Both the position numbers and the translations under genes were made by a program. The notes under the pieces were generated by a model, which was not told the origin of the DNA, made no database searches, and was given only the letters and a program-made list of their open reading frames with translations. Source: a virus. Taken from it: a DNA stretch of 64,000 bases. The stretch is taken from positions 35,377-99,376 of IMG/VR virus record IMGVR_UViG_3300025929_000015, one strand, 5' to 3'. This document shows positions 7,962 to 15,290 of the stretch, one piece after another. Within the stretch, counting starts at the first letter, position 1. The number at the start of each line of letters is the position of its first letter.

Positions 7962-8206
7962 CCGCGCCGAAGACGCCGCCCCCGCCCAGCATGCCCACGG
8001 AATCTCCCAAAGTTCCTACGGCGGGGGCGGGCGGGCCGCGGCTGCCCACGTTCGGCAAGCTGCCCCGCCCGTTCGAGCCGAACCTGACCGCGGCGCACGC
8101 CCCGGCGCACTGCCTGTGCACCTGGACCTGGACCCCGGCGCTCGGCGGGCCGGACCGGCCGTTCGCGATGAAGTTCAGGAACAGGGCCTGCCCGGTCCGG
8201 CACTAG
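7958..8206 (+). CDS. Pro-rich hypothetical protein with His/Cys motif
   Basis: 82 aa, starting in an ATGA overlap. A proline-rich first half is followed by HAPAHCLCTW and a C-terminal CPVRH, a possible single metal site. Its TAG shares 4 nt with the stop of the convergent 50-aa gene. Confidence 0.65.
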   Translation: MTAPKTPPPPSMPTESPKVPTAGAGGPRLPTFGKLPRPFEPNLTAAHAPAHCLCTWTWTPALGGPDRPFAMKFRNRACPVRH

Positions 8207-8355
8207 CTGGGGAACCGGCGGGTGACGTGTCCTTCCCCGCCGCATTCGGTGCACCGGGCCTTGACCCCCCATTTGGTGGGATGCGGCACCCACCCTCTAT
8301 CGCACCGGGCCGGGCAGCGGATCACCCGGGTCACGCCCTTTTTCGCCCTGGCCAT
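8203..8355 (-). CDS. 50-aa DnaJ-type zinc-finger mini-protein
   Basis: CPARC near residue 14 and CTECGGEG near 35 form the two halves of a DnaJ-like zinc centre, with a basic N-terminus and tail. Convergent with the gene above. Likely a small nucleic-acid- or protein-binding factor; this is inference. Confidence 0.7.
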   Translation of the reverse strand: MARAKKGVTRVIRCPARCDRGWVPHPTKWGVKARCTECGGEGHVTRRFPS

Positions 8356-8366
8356 CCCTCAGTGTA

Positions 8367-8684
8367 TCATGGCGTATCTGGCTGCCAGATCTCGACGCTG
8401 CCGTCCTCCCGCAGCAAGATGGGCCCGGCCGGCCACACCGCATGCTGGACCGGGACCAGCGCCGGGTCGGCGGAGCGCAGCACCACCCAGCCCTGCGCGC
8501 CGGCCTGCTCCGGGTGGGCGTGGCACCAGCGGTGGCAGGACGCGCACAGCGTCACCCGGTTCGCCGCCGACTCATCACTGCCGCCCGACCGCGGCATCCG
8601 GTGGTGGATGTGCAGGTCCGCGGTGCTGGCACAGCGGGCGCACTTGAACCCGTCCCGTTCCCGGATTTCCGCGTCGGTCAGCAT
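8367..8684 (-). CDS. HNH endonuclease (short form)
   Basis: 105 aa. FKCARC, then IHHRMPRSGG and LCASCHRWCH give the CxxC/HH/CxxC core in the first 55 residues. The remaining 50 residues are a beta-rich tail common in actinophage HNH proteins. Its start overlaps the MazG-like gene by 7 nt, so it is part of the nucleic-acid-metabolism operon. Confidence 0.86.
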   Translation of the reverse strand: MLTDAEIRERDGFKCARCASTADLHIHHRMPRSGGSDESAANRVTLCASCHRWCHAHPEQAGAQGWVVLRSADPALVPVQHAVWPAGPILLREDGSVEIWQPDTP

Positions 8685-9067
8685 TCCGCGCTACCGCCGG
8701 ATCCCGCCCGCAGGACCCTGGCCCGCGCCTTGGCGAACGCAGCCGACACAACCTCCCATGTCCGGTCCGTGTCCTTCGTCAGGTGCTGGATGGCGCAGAT
8801 CCCGGCCGACACGGTGTCGCCCAGCTCGCCGAGCAGCTCGTCCAGCGTGCCGCAGGCGCCCTTGCGGAGGTTCTCCCCGGTGTACTTGCTGAGGGCAGCC
8901 CAGACCTCTCCGGATTCCTCGCAGACCTTCGTGACCCTCGCCCAGTCTGCGGCGAGCGGCTGAGCCAGGAACTCCGGTGCGGCGTTCGCGTCAAGGTGCG
9001 CATCCACGATCTCGGCGACCTCGAGCAGGCCGGCCAGCGTCATGGCGGCGGTCTCGGTGGCGCTCAC
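8678..9067 (-). CDS. MazG-like nucleotide pyrophosphohydrolase
   Basis: 129 aa using GTG 9067, which has GGAGGG 9 nt upstream; an ATG at 9094 in frame is possible. All-alpha MazG pattern: KVCEESGEVWAAL gives the ExxE metal ligands and LGDTVSAGICAI the ExxD-like second helix. Such enzymes hydrolyse (d)NTPs and in phages may lower (p)ppGpp or cleanse nucleotide pools. Confidence 0.78.
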   Translation of the reverse strand: MSATETAAMTLAGLLEVAEIVDAHLDANAAPEFLAQPLAADWARVTKVCEESGEVWAALSKYTGENLRKGACGTLDELLGELGDTVSAGICAIQHLTKDTDRTWEVVSAAFAKARARVLRAGSGGSAEC

Positions 9068-9087
9068 TAGTTCGTTCCCTCCTGGAG

Positions 9088-9447
9088 TCAGCACTCATAT
9101 CTCCGCACCGGGATCCCCGCCTGCCGGGCCGCCTGCGCGCAGTGCGACGCGCCGCGCGAGCCGTCCCGGATGAACGCCAGGCACACATCCGCACCTAGCT
9201 TCACCATCAGGCTGTTACGGCGGAACCCGGCACCTCGTCCGGTAGCCCAGTCGGCGGGATGCCGTTCCACCGTCCAGCCCATCCGGCGGCCGATGCGGTC
9301 CGCGATCTCATCCGCACCGCGCGGGCAGGCGCCGTGCGCGATGACGAACTCCTCCCCCGGCGCGGTCACCGCGAACGCCTCACGCAGCGCGGTGCGGATC
9401 ACCGCCTCGTCGTCCCAGGTCCGCGACCCGGTCACCAGTACTCTCAC
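9088..9447 (-). CDS. DUF2493 (SLOG/Rossmann, YspA-like) protein
   Basis: 119 aa from the GTG at 9447, which overlaps the previous TGA. It begins with the family signature VLVTGSRTWDD, and later has AHGACPRGADEIA and FIRDGSRGASH, all typical of DUF2493 Rossmann-like nucleotide-binding proteins of phages and plasmids. The ligand is unknown; SLOG relatives bind nucleotides or nucleotide signals. Confidence 0.82.
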   Translation of the reverse strand: MRVLVTGSRTWDDEAVIRTALREAFAVTAPGEEFVIAHGACPRGADEIADRIGRRMGWTVERHPADWATGRGAGFRRNSLMVKLGADVCLAFIRDGSRGASHCAQAARQAGIPVRRYEC

Positions 9448-9683
9448 CGCCGCGGCCAGCCGCACGACCGCGGATCCCACCAGCAGGTCCATTCCTGCCC
9501 GCACACCGCGCAGCGGTACCCGGCGCGCACGCTGCCCCGGTCGTCACTGACGCGGTACGGGTAGGTGGCCGGGTAGTCGCCGGGGAAGTGCTCCTGGCAG
9601 GCGTCTCCCAGCCCGGCCAGCAGCGCATCCAGCCGGTTGTTGCCGTAGGCGAAGCCCGCCGGGGCGGGCATCTGGTCAGTCAT
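9444..9683 (-). CDS. Small zinc-finger protein
   Basis: 79 aa. The C-terminal half has CAVCGQEWTCWW followed by a further Cys (RSCGW). It overlaps both neighbours (8 nt with the primase, GTGA with DUF2493), so it belongs to the replication operon. No specific function recognised. Confidence 0.72.
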   Translation of the reverse strand: MTDQMPAPAGFAYGNNRLDALLAGLGDACQEHFPGDYPATYPYRVSDDRGSVRAGYRCAVCGQEWTCWWDPRSCGWPRR

Positions 9684-11286
9684 CGCGTCCTCCGTACAGG
9701 GTGCGGTCCCAGGTCTGGTGGCCGTTCACGGCATCTTTGACTACCCAGGGGAAATCGGACGGACGGGTGCCCCAGGTCAGCTCCCGCGGCCAGTCGTACT
9801 CATCCCGCGGCCCGCGCCACGCATCCACCCGTACGTCCCGTTTCTTCGCCGGGTCCGGCTTGAAGATGCCGTAACCGAAATCAGGCCATCCCATGAACAA
9901 GCTCGAACCGCGGGGGCGCAACGTCCGCGGCGTGCCGTGCGGCGAATGCGCCTCCACGATCAGCGCCGGCTCGCAGATCTCCAGCGCCAGGTCCAGCACG
10001 TGCACGATAGCGCGGGCGGCCAGCTCCTCATTCGCGTCGATGGCGTGCAGCTTGTACAGCGGCCCGACCACCAGCAGGTCCGGCCGGTAGGCGCTGACCC
10101 GCTCGAAGACGAACTCGGCGTCCTCGCCGGACAGCAGGTTCATCCCGCCGGGACGGTGCACGATCCGGAACCCGCCCGGGGGCAGCGGGCGGTGCTGCAG
10201 CTCGCACGCCCGGACCAGCTCGCGGAACTTGCGCCGGGACCGCTTCACCCGGTTCTCGCAGTCCAGGAACAGCACCCGCTGCGGCGGCAGGTGGTTGAGC
10301 TTGAACGGGTGCAGGCCCGCCGCCGCGGCCACCGCGATCTGCCGGGTCACGGTCGTCTTGCCCAGCCCCTCCTCCCCGGTCCAGATCAGCCGGTCGCCCC
10401 GCTCGAGCAGGTCCTTGATCACCCAGTTGTCCGGGGGGTCGGGCTGGGTGACGAACGCCAGCAGGTCCATCGCCAGCTCCGGCTCGCGGTCGGCGTCCTG
10501 CTCGCTGGTCACCTCCAGCTCCGCCAGCGTGCGCCCCGCGCCCAGGTGGTCCGAGACGTCCTTGCCGACCGCGGGCTCGCGGATCTCCGCCGCCGCGGCC
10601 ACCCCGTCCAGGCTCCGCGCGATCGCACGGGCGTGCTGGCGGCCGGGCTTGTCCGCGTCGGCGACGATCACCACGATCGCGTCACGCAGGCACTCGGAGT
10701 ACTCCGGGCGCCACTTGCCCGCCCCGCCCGGGTTGCAGGTCGCCACCACCCCGGCGCGTTCCAGCGCGTGCACGTCCTTCTCGCCCTCGGCCACCCAGAT
10801 CAGCTCGCCCGCGTCGATCGCGGGCCGCAGCCGGGGCAGCCGGTACAGCACCCGCCGGGTGTCCCCCAGCCGCCAGCGCCACCCGCTGGCCGCCAGCGGG
10901 TCCGGCACCCGGACCGGGAACTGCTTCTTGCCGCCAGGTGGGGGCGGCACCCGCAGCACCTGGTACAGCACCGTGCCCTGCTCGTCGGCGTAGGAGTACA
11001 CCTCGGTGGCCGTCCCGTACGGCGTCCACAGCTCCCGGTCCGCCGGCGCCGCGGCGTCCCGGTCGGCGCTGATGTCGGCCAGCGTCAGCCCGACCGCGGC
11101 CAGCACGCCGGCCGTGTCGCAGCCGGCCCGGCAGATCATCACCACGGGCTGGTCCAGGCCGGGCTTGATGTCCAGGCTGGGGGTGGTGTCCTCGTGCGCC
11201 GGGCAGCGTGCCATCCAGTAGCCGTGCTGCGGGCGCACGTCCTCCAGCCGCTGCAGCACACGGTCCAGGATCTCCTGGCCCTCCAT
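9676..11286 (-). CDS. Primase-like protein: CHC2 zinc finger, Toprim and RepA-type ATPase
   Basis: 536 aa from the ATG at 11286 (ATGA overlap). Residues ~25-70 carry a CHC2-like zinc finger (CPAHED, then CRAGC). A Toprim region at about 160-250 has EGEKDVHAL and VADADKPG. From about 285 an ATPase has Walker A GEEGLGKTT and Walker B VLFLDCEN, as in RepA/RecA-type replicative helicases. It is likely the replication primase/helicase. It follows the organiser gene that contains the origin-like repeats. Confidence 0.85.
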   Translation of the reverse strand: MEGQEILDRVLQRLEDVRPQHGYWMARCPAHEDTTPSLDIKPGLDQPVVMICRAGCDTAGVLAAVGLTLADISADRDAAAPADRELWTPYGTATEVYSYADEQGTVLYQVLRVPPPPGGKKQFPVRVPDPLAASGWRWRLGDTRRVLYRLPRLRPAIDAGELIWVAEGEKDVHALERAGVVATCNPGGAGKWRPEYSECLRDAIVVIVADADKPGRQHARAIARSLDGVAAAAEIREPAVGKDVSDHLGAGRTLAELEVTSEQDADREPELAMDLLAFVTQPDPPDNWVIKDLLERGDRLIWTGEEGLGKTTVTRQIAVAAAAGLHPFKLNHLPPQRVLFLDCENRVKRSRRKFRELVRACELQHRPLPPGGFRIVHRPGGMNLLSGEDAEFVFERVSAYRPDLLVVGPLYKLHAIDANEELAARAIVHVLDLALEICEPALIVEAHSPHGTPRTLRPRGSSLFMGWPDFGYGIFKPDPAKKRDVRVDAWRGPRDEYDWPRELTWGTRPSDFPWVVKDAVNGHQTWDRTLYGGRDD

Positions 11287-12443
11287 CAGTCCCACAACCC
11301 GGACCGCGGTACGAGCGGGTCGGCGGCGGAGGTGCCCGGGCGCCGCCGGGCGGCTGCCTGCAGGACCACGTATTTCTCGCGCAGCTTGCTCATCGACAAG
11401 ATGTTCGGACGCCAGAACTCATCGTCCTGGCACCAGTCGATCGCGGCATGGACCCGGTCCTCGCAGAGCCCGTCGATGTCCAGCAGGTAGCGGGCGGACT
11501 GCCGCCACAGCTTGCCGATGTGCGGTCGCCGGCCGCTCTGCTGCTCGATCCGGTCCGCGAGGTGCTGGCAGAGCCGGTCCACGTCGGGCCGCACCCCGGG
11601 CTCATCCCGGCCGCCGTCAGCCAGCTCGCCGAGTTGCTCAGTGGTGATCTTGCCGTCCGCCAGCTCGGCTAGATGATCCTTGGTGGACCGGCGCGCCACC
11701 GTCGCCGTCACCCCGTGCGCCGTCGCCCACGTCACCCACACGGCCTTGGTGGCGCTCACCGCGGGACGCCGAACCGGATCATCATCACCGTCCGAACCGT
11801 TGACTTTCGGTTCGGACGAAGAACAAGAACTACGTAGTAGTTCTTGTAGGTCTTTAGGTGAGGTGAGGTGAGGTGAGGTGTTAGGCATAAAACGAGCATT
11901 GCTTGCAGCATGGATTTGCTGGGACGATGCAGCACTGATAGTTGAACTTTCAGTTACTTCCGGCTCCTCGGCATGCTGAAGAGCCGTCATTTCATGCGAC
12001 CCGTTTCTGAGCATCGTTTGAGCATTGCTCGCAGCATCGATTTGCTGGGACGATGTGCCGGGAGCATTGCTCGGGGCATCGGTTTCCTGGGACGATGCGT
12101 CCCACCGCTTGCGTGCGGCCCGGACCGCCCGGTCGGAACGACTGGCCCACCGGCCGAGCTGCTGCCAGTGCGCGAAGTCGTGGATGATCCACCCGTCCCC
12201 GGTGGCCTGCCACAGCCCGACGGCCACGAGCAGCCGGGCCAGCTCGGCGCTGCCGCCCAGCCGCCGGGGCAGCGACGCGGGGATGTGCCCCGCCTCGTCG
12301 GGCACGTGCGGGTCGGCGTGCCGCTTGGCCCAGCCGAGCGCCAGCGCCCACAGCCCGATGGCGGCCAGCCCGCCGTCATGCTCCAGCAGGGCCAGCACCT
12401 TGGGGTGATCGTAGAACTGGTCATCGACCAGCGCCCAGGTCAT
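11286..12443 (-). CDS. Replisome-organiser / replication-initiator-like protein
   Basis: 385 aa. The N-terminal ~100 residues resemble winged-helix replisome organisers (DDQFYDHPKVLALL, IGLWALALGWAKR, GWIIHDFAHWQ). A low-complexity linker (about 110-200) contains a 14-residue repeat of the SSQQIDAASNAQ type. The C-terminal domain (about 225-385) is helical with NILSMSKLREKY, like helicase-loading domains. The linker DNA carries direct repeats, a palindrome and pentamers, as in the lambda O gene, where the origin lies inside the initiator gene. Confidence 0.72.
   Translation of the reverse strand: MTWALVDDQFYDHPKVLALLEHDGGLAAIGLWALALGWAKRHADPHVPDEAGHIPASLPRRLGGSAELARLLVAVGLWQATGDGWIIHDFAHWQQLGRWASRSDRAVRAARKRWDASSQETDAPSNAPGTSSQQIDAASNAQTMLRNGSHEMTALQHAEEPEVTESSTISAASSQQIHAASNARFMPNTSPHLTSPKDLQELLRSSCSSSEPKVNGSDGDDDPVRRPAVSATKAVWVTWATAHGVTATVARRSTKDHLAELADGKITTEQLGELADGGRDEPGVRPDVDRLCQHLADRIEQQSGRRPHIGKLWRQSARYLLDIDGLCEDRVHAAIDWCQDDEFWRPNILSMSKLREKYVVLQAAARRRPGTSAADPLVPRSGLWD
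11823..11880. other. Origin-like palindrome and AGGTG pentamer array
   Basis: A perfect 11-bp palindrome (11823-11833 / 11837-11847) is followed by five tandem AGGTG pentamers (11856-11880). The stretch is clearly less GC-rich than its surroundings. Together with the repeats at 11894-12097 it looks like an origin inside the replisome-organiser gene. Confidence 0.5.
11894..12097. repeat. Iteron-like 36-nt direct repeats
   Basis: Three copies of a 36-nt sequence beginning GAGCATTGCT and ending GGGACGATG: 11894-11929, 12020-12055 and 12062-12097. Copies 2 and 3 are 42 nt apart and copy 1 is 126 nt (3 x 42) upstream, so a 42-nt unit with degenerate middle copies is likely. In the protein they are 14-residue repeats in a disordered linker, which tolerates iterons. 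Confidence 0.65.
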
Positions 12444-12449
12444 GGCCGC

Positions 12450-12758
12450 CTACTCGCCGTCGTAGTCCGGCGCGAAGACCCAGCAGCCCTCGCGGTGGGC
12501 CGGGTGCAGCGGGCAGGGATTGCGGTGGTACCAGTCCACGTCGCCTGGGCGCACGGCCTCGATGAGCCCGCGCTCGAAGTCCGCGACGAACACGGCCTCC
12601 AGCTCCGACCGGGGGTCGCGCCAGCTGACGGCATCAAGATGGGTCGCGATGGGCGTGCTGCTGGTGCACCCGGGGTGCTTTACAGCCCCCGGGCTGGTCG
12701 TTATCATGTGGCTTGACAGCGATCCCCCGCTGCCCCGGGGACGTGTGTCTCTTGACAT
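12450..12758 (-). CDS. Hypothetical protein, first gene of the replication operon
   Basis: 102 aa from the ATG at 12758 (GAAGGGA upstream); an internal ATG at 12707 is an alternative. The second half is acidic and aromatic with CPLHPAHREGC, a possible Cys/His metal site. It precedes the replisome organiser by 6 nt. A 9-bp inverted repeat overlaps its start codon. Confidence 0.65.
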   Translation of the reverse strand: MSRDTRPRGSGGSLSSHMITTSPGAVKHPGCTSSTPIATHLDAVSWRDPRSELEAVFVADFERGLIEAVRPGDVDWYHRNPCPLHPAHREGCWVFAPDYDGE

Positions 12759-12783
12759 GAAGATTTCCCTTCTCTCATGTCAA
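12752..12783. promoter_or_regulatory. Inverted repeat over the start of the replication operon
   Basis: TTGACATGA (12752-12760) and its exact complement TCATGTCAA (12775-12783) are centred on the Shine-Dalgarno of the 12758 gene. This is a good place for a repressor or translational operator of the replication genes. Confidence 0.5.
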
Positions 12784-12865
12784 ACGGTGCGGGTGCCGGC
12801 TTGTCCTTTCCCCGGCATCCGAGGGGAGAGGGGACGGGCAGCTGGCTTGTCCCCTCAACCTACGG

Positions 12866-12907
12866 CCGCCCCCTGGGGACCACAATCCCCGGGGGGCGGG
12901 TTTTTTG
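12866..12907 (+). terminator. Intrinsic terminator, plus orientation
   Basis: A strong GC hairpin (12866-12878 with 12887-12900) is followed immediately by TTTTTTG. It points rightward, away from the minus-strand replication operon, so it would stop transcripts entering the plus-strand gene set from the left. Confidence 0.75.
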
Positions 12908-12938
12908 TTACCCCCCCGGACCCATAGACAGGACCGAT

Positions 12939-13124
12939 ATGTTGGGCACCCCGCCGGAACGCGACGCCGCGACCTTGCGCGCCGCCGCGTGGATCCTGCA
13001 CCGCCGGGCGGGGTGCCGACCCCGGCTGGGCCTGCGCGTCGTCATCACGGTGCTGCGCCAGTCCGCGCGGCGGATCGAAGCCGAGAATAAGTCCCCGGAC
13101 CGATTGAAGAGATTGATCAGTTGA
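12939..13124 (+). CDS. Small basic hypothetical protein
   Basis: 61 aa, rich in Arg and Ala, a probable two-helix protein (AATLRAAAWILHRRAG). Its TGA overlaps a TTG start of the next gene. The ribosome-binding site is weak. Function unknown. Confidence 0.55.
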   Translation: MLGTPPERDAATLRAAAWILHRRAGCRPRLGLRVVITVLRQSARRIEAENKSPDRLKRLIS

Positions 13125-13498
13125 CCGTTCAATCACCGGCCCGGGCGGCCTACGCCGCGGCCCGCACGCGCGCCCGGCGGTCCGCCGACCCCCAGCGGAT
13201 CACCGGCGGGCCGGCCGCGCTGGCCGCGGTCGCGGCGATGACACGGCGCTGCCGCTGCGGCCACATGGTCCTGCTGCACGAGATCACCCCGCGCGGGGTC
13301 CGCAGCTGGTGCAGCTACGCCAGCCAGGCCGGGCGCTGCCCCTGTACCGCCTGCGAGATCGCGGCGTACAGTGAGGCGGTGCCCAAGAAGCCGCGCGACC
13401 TGGAGCTGCAGAAGAAGTCCTGCCCGACCTGCAAGGGAAGCGGCCTGTACCGGGGCGGTGTGTGCCCGGACTGCGAGGGGGACGGGGACCGGAAGTAA
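13121..13498 (+). CDS. Cys-rich zinc-finger protein (two domains)
   Basis: 125 aa from a TTG in a TTGA overlap. RCRCGHMVLLHE and WCSYASQAGRCPCTAC form a Cys/His-rich module in the middle, and the C-terminus has a DnaJ-type CPTCKGSG / CPDCEGDG pair. An internal GTG near 13379 could start the DnaJ-type part alone. Probably metal-binding; function unknown. Confidence 0.72.
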   Translation: MTVQSPARAAYAAARTRARRSADPQRITGGPAALAAVAAMTRRCRCGHMVLLHEITPRGVRSWCSYASQAGRCPCTACEIAAYSEAVPKKPRDLELQKKSCPTCKGSGLYRGGVCPDCEGDGDRK

Positions 13499-13523
13499 CG
13501 GTGTCCGTGATACGGTAACGGAC

Positions 13524-13850
13524 ATGAGCTGCATCCATGCACGCGGCGGCTGGCTGCTGTACTCCGGCCAGCTCGGCGTGATCGCCGCGGACGTCCTGGA
13601 CGCGGACATGTCCATGCGCTCCCGTAGCCTGGACGTGACCAGCATCGTGAGCCCGGTGCGCCAGCTGGTCTACGGCCCGCCCGACATCACCTTCACCGCC
13701 CAGCTAGGGCGGAAAATCGACTGGAACCAGGCAGCCGCAGCCGGGGAGCCCCCGGACCTGAACGCGCTCCTGGCGCTGGCCCGCCGCCACCCGGACGAAT
13801 ACCAGCGCTGGCACGAGGCCGAGACGGTCCTGAAAGCGCTCGGCGGATGA
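13524..13850 (+). CDS. Hypothetical protein
   Basis: 108 aa, start chosen at ATG 13524 just after a short inverted repeat (GTCCGT...ACGGAC). Beta-rich first half (GGWLLYSGQLGVIAADVLDAD), helical C-terminus ending EAETVLKALGG. It overlaps the next gene by ATGA. No family recognised. Confidence 0.7.
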   Translation: MSCIHARGGWLLYSGQLGVIAADVLDADMSMRSRSLDVTSIVSPVRQLVYGPPDITFTAQLGRKIDWNQAAAAGEPPDLNALLALARRHPDEYQRWHEAETVLKALGG

Positions 13851-14245
13851 CCCCGGAATCGCCCTGGTGGGAGACCGGCCCGGCCGAGATCACCCCTACC
13901 GCCGACGGGACCACCCTGGACTGCGGCGGCGACCGCCAGACCTGGGGCTGCGGCTGCCCGGCCTGCCTGCCCCGGCAGCACCCGCTGGACCTGATGGCCC
14001 GGGTCAGCGCCGCCCAGCTGGCCCAGTGGGCGCAAGCCCGGGCGAAACTGAGCGCCCAGCCGCGCACCCGCGGATCGTGCTACTGCGGCCAGCCCGGGCG
14101 GCTGTACGCCGGCGGGTTCCGCTGCGACACCCACGTCCGCCAGGCCCCCGGGCCGCTGTCAGCAGCCACCCGGGACGCCATCGGCAGCTACGTCCGGGAG
14201 CACGGGACCACACCGTGGCCGCGGAAACAGAAAAAGGACTCATGA
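13847..14245 (+). CDS. Cys-rich hypothetical protein
   Basis: 132 aa. WGCGCPACL and CYCGQPGRLYAGGFRCDTH give two Cys/His clusters consistent with zinc binding. Coupled by ATGA to genes on both sides. Confidence 0.72.
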   Translation: MTPESPWWETGPAEITPTADGTTLDCGGDRQTWGCGCPACLPRQHPLDLMARVSAAQLAQWAQARAKLSAQPRTRGSCYCGQPGRLYAGGFRCDTHVRQAPGPLSAATRDAIGSYVREHGTTPWPRKQKKDS

Positions 14246-14460
14246 ATGCAATAGCGGAATGGCTCGCCACCGAGGAAGGACTGCACTGGGCACTGCACCA
14301 CTTCTACGACGCCACCGAGTTCCACCCCCTCATCGAGATCATCGACGAAGACTGCTACACCGGCGACCACCCGGACCTCCCCGCCCAGACCATTTTCGAC
14401 CACCTCCGCGAACGGCCCCCGTGGCAGGACCTGACCTGGACTCCTGATGAGCCGCCGTGA
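14242..14460 (+). CDS. Acidic hypothetical protein
   Basis: 72 aa, ATG 14242 in a stop/start overlap with an AAAAAGGA site. Very acidic and aromatic (FYDATEFHPLIEIIDEDCY). It ends just before the tRNA promoter. No family recognised. Confidence 0.72.
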   Translation: MNAIAEWLATEEGLHWALHHFYDATEFHPLIEIIDEDCYTGDHPDLPAQTIFDHLRERPPWQDLTWTPDEPP

Positions 14461-14465
14461 TAGGT

Positions 14466-14471
14466 TATACT
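14466..14471 (+). promoter_or_regulatory. -10 element (TATACT) before the tRNA
   Basis: TATACT lies 16 nt before the tRNA 5' end, the expected distance for a transcript beginning a few nucleotides upstream. The -35 region overlaps the end of the preceding gene and is weak. Confidence 0.45.
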
Positions 14472-14487
14472 GAGTGTGTTACTACGC

Positions 14488-14562
14488 CGCGGGGTCGCCT
14501 AGCTCGGTATGGCATTGGGCTCATAACCCAAAATAACGCGGGTTCGAATCCCGCCCCCGCTT
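14488..14562 (+). tRNA. tRNA with CAT anticodon, initiator-like features
   Basis: A full cloverleaf can be drawn: acceptor CGCGGGG/CCCCGCT, D-arm GCC/GGC, anticodon arm TTGGG-CTCATAA-CCCAA, T-arm GCGGG-TTCGAAT-CCCGC. The C1xU72 mismatch and three consecutive G:C pairs next to the anticodon loop are initiator hallmarks, but the C11:G24 pair is elongator-like. CCA is not encoded. It could read as Met-initiator, Met-elongator or Ile2 (lysidine). Confidence 0.88.
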
Positions 14563-14564
14563 CT

Positions 14565-14948
14565 ATGATGAGCGTTGAGTGGCACCGCGAATACCAGCGC
14601 AACCGCCGTATCGAGCGGCTGGCACTAGCGCGCGAGCGCCTCGGCGGTCGGTGCGTGCGGTGCGGTGCGACCGAGGACCTGGATTTCGACCACATCGATG
14701 CGGGGACCAAGGTACGGAACATCTCCGAGGCAACCAACTGGGCACTGGCCAGGTTCTTGGAAGAAGTAGACAAATGCCAGCTCCTGTGCCGACACCATCA
14801 CCACGAGAAGTCAGCCGAGGCCGGGGATGTCAGGATCGTAGAGCACGGCGGTGGCGTCAAAGGCAAGCACAACTGCCCGTGCACTCTATGTAAGACTGCA
14901 CGTCGGGAGAATATGCGGCAGCGCCGGGCGCGGGCGGCCTCGGTCTAG
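14565..14948 (+). CDS. HNH endonuclease
   Basis: 127 aa, ATG 14565 only 2 nt after the tRNA, so the tRNA and this gene may share a transcript. Core: CVRCGATEDLDFDHID, then CQLLCRHHHHEKS, with a further Cys pair (CPCTLC) near the end. The N-terminus is Arg-rich. A nuclease gene directly beside a tRNA is a common homing arrangement. Confidence 0.85.
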   Translation: MMSVEWHREYQRNRRIERLALARERLGGRCVRCGATEDLDFDHIDAGTKVRNISEATNWALARFLEEVDKCQLLCRHHHHEKSAEAGDVRIVEHGGGVKGKHNCPCTLCKTARRENMRQRRARAASV

Positions 14949-14954
14949 TACACG

Positions 14955-15290
14955 TCACAGCTTCCTGGTGATCGCCCGGAGCTGGCGGGCGACGTGCGCC
15001 CGCCCGCGCTCGGTGTCCAGGTCGGCCTCGATCACGGCGTCGGCGACCTTGCGCAGCCGGGCGGGGATCACTGCCCCGGGCTGCACGATCAAGATGATCG
15101 GCTTGTCCAGCATCAGCGCCATGCCCAGCTCGACGGCGTATTTCACGTCGAAATTACCGCCGTCGGGGTACAGGCTGGCCACGTACGCCGACTCCGCCAT
15201 CGCCTGGACGGTGTGCTCCCGCTGGTGCTGCACGAACCGGTCCCATTCGGCCCGCTCCGACGGGGACAGGCCCTCCACCCAGTCGCTCAC
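14955..15290 (-). CDS. Nucleoside deoxyribosyltransferase-like / Rossmann-type protein
   Basis: 111 aa. The segment FDVKYAVELGMALMLDKPIIL followed by a short strand and VADAVIEAD is the pattern of NDT-like nucleotide-binding proteins carried by many phages. The upstream catalytic Glu context is not clear, so enzymatic activity is uncertain. ATGA overlap with the upstream 158-aa gene. Confidence 0.6.
   Translation of the reverse strand: MSDWVEGLSPSERAEWDRFVQHQREHTVQAMAESAYVASLYPDGGNFDVKYAVELGMALMLDKPIILIVQPGAVIPARLRKVADAVIEADLDTERGRAHVARQLRAITRKL

Noticed and set aside
12780-12907. A plus-strand small RNA ending at the terminator at 12907
   Set aside because: The terminator is convincing, but no -10 element is found after either TTGACA, so there is no evidence for a start site.
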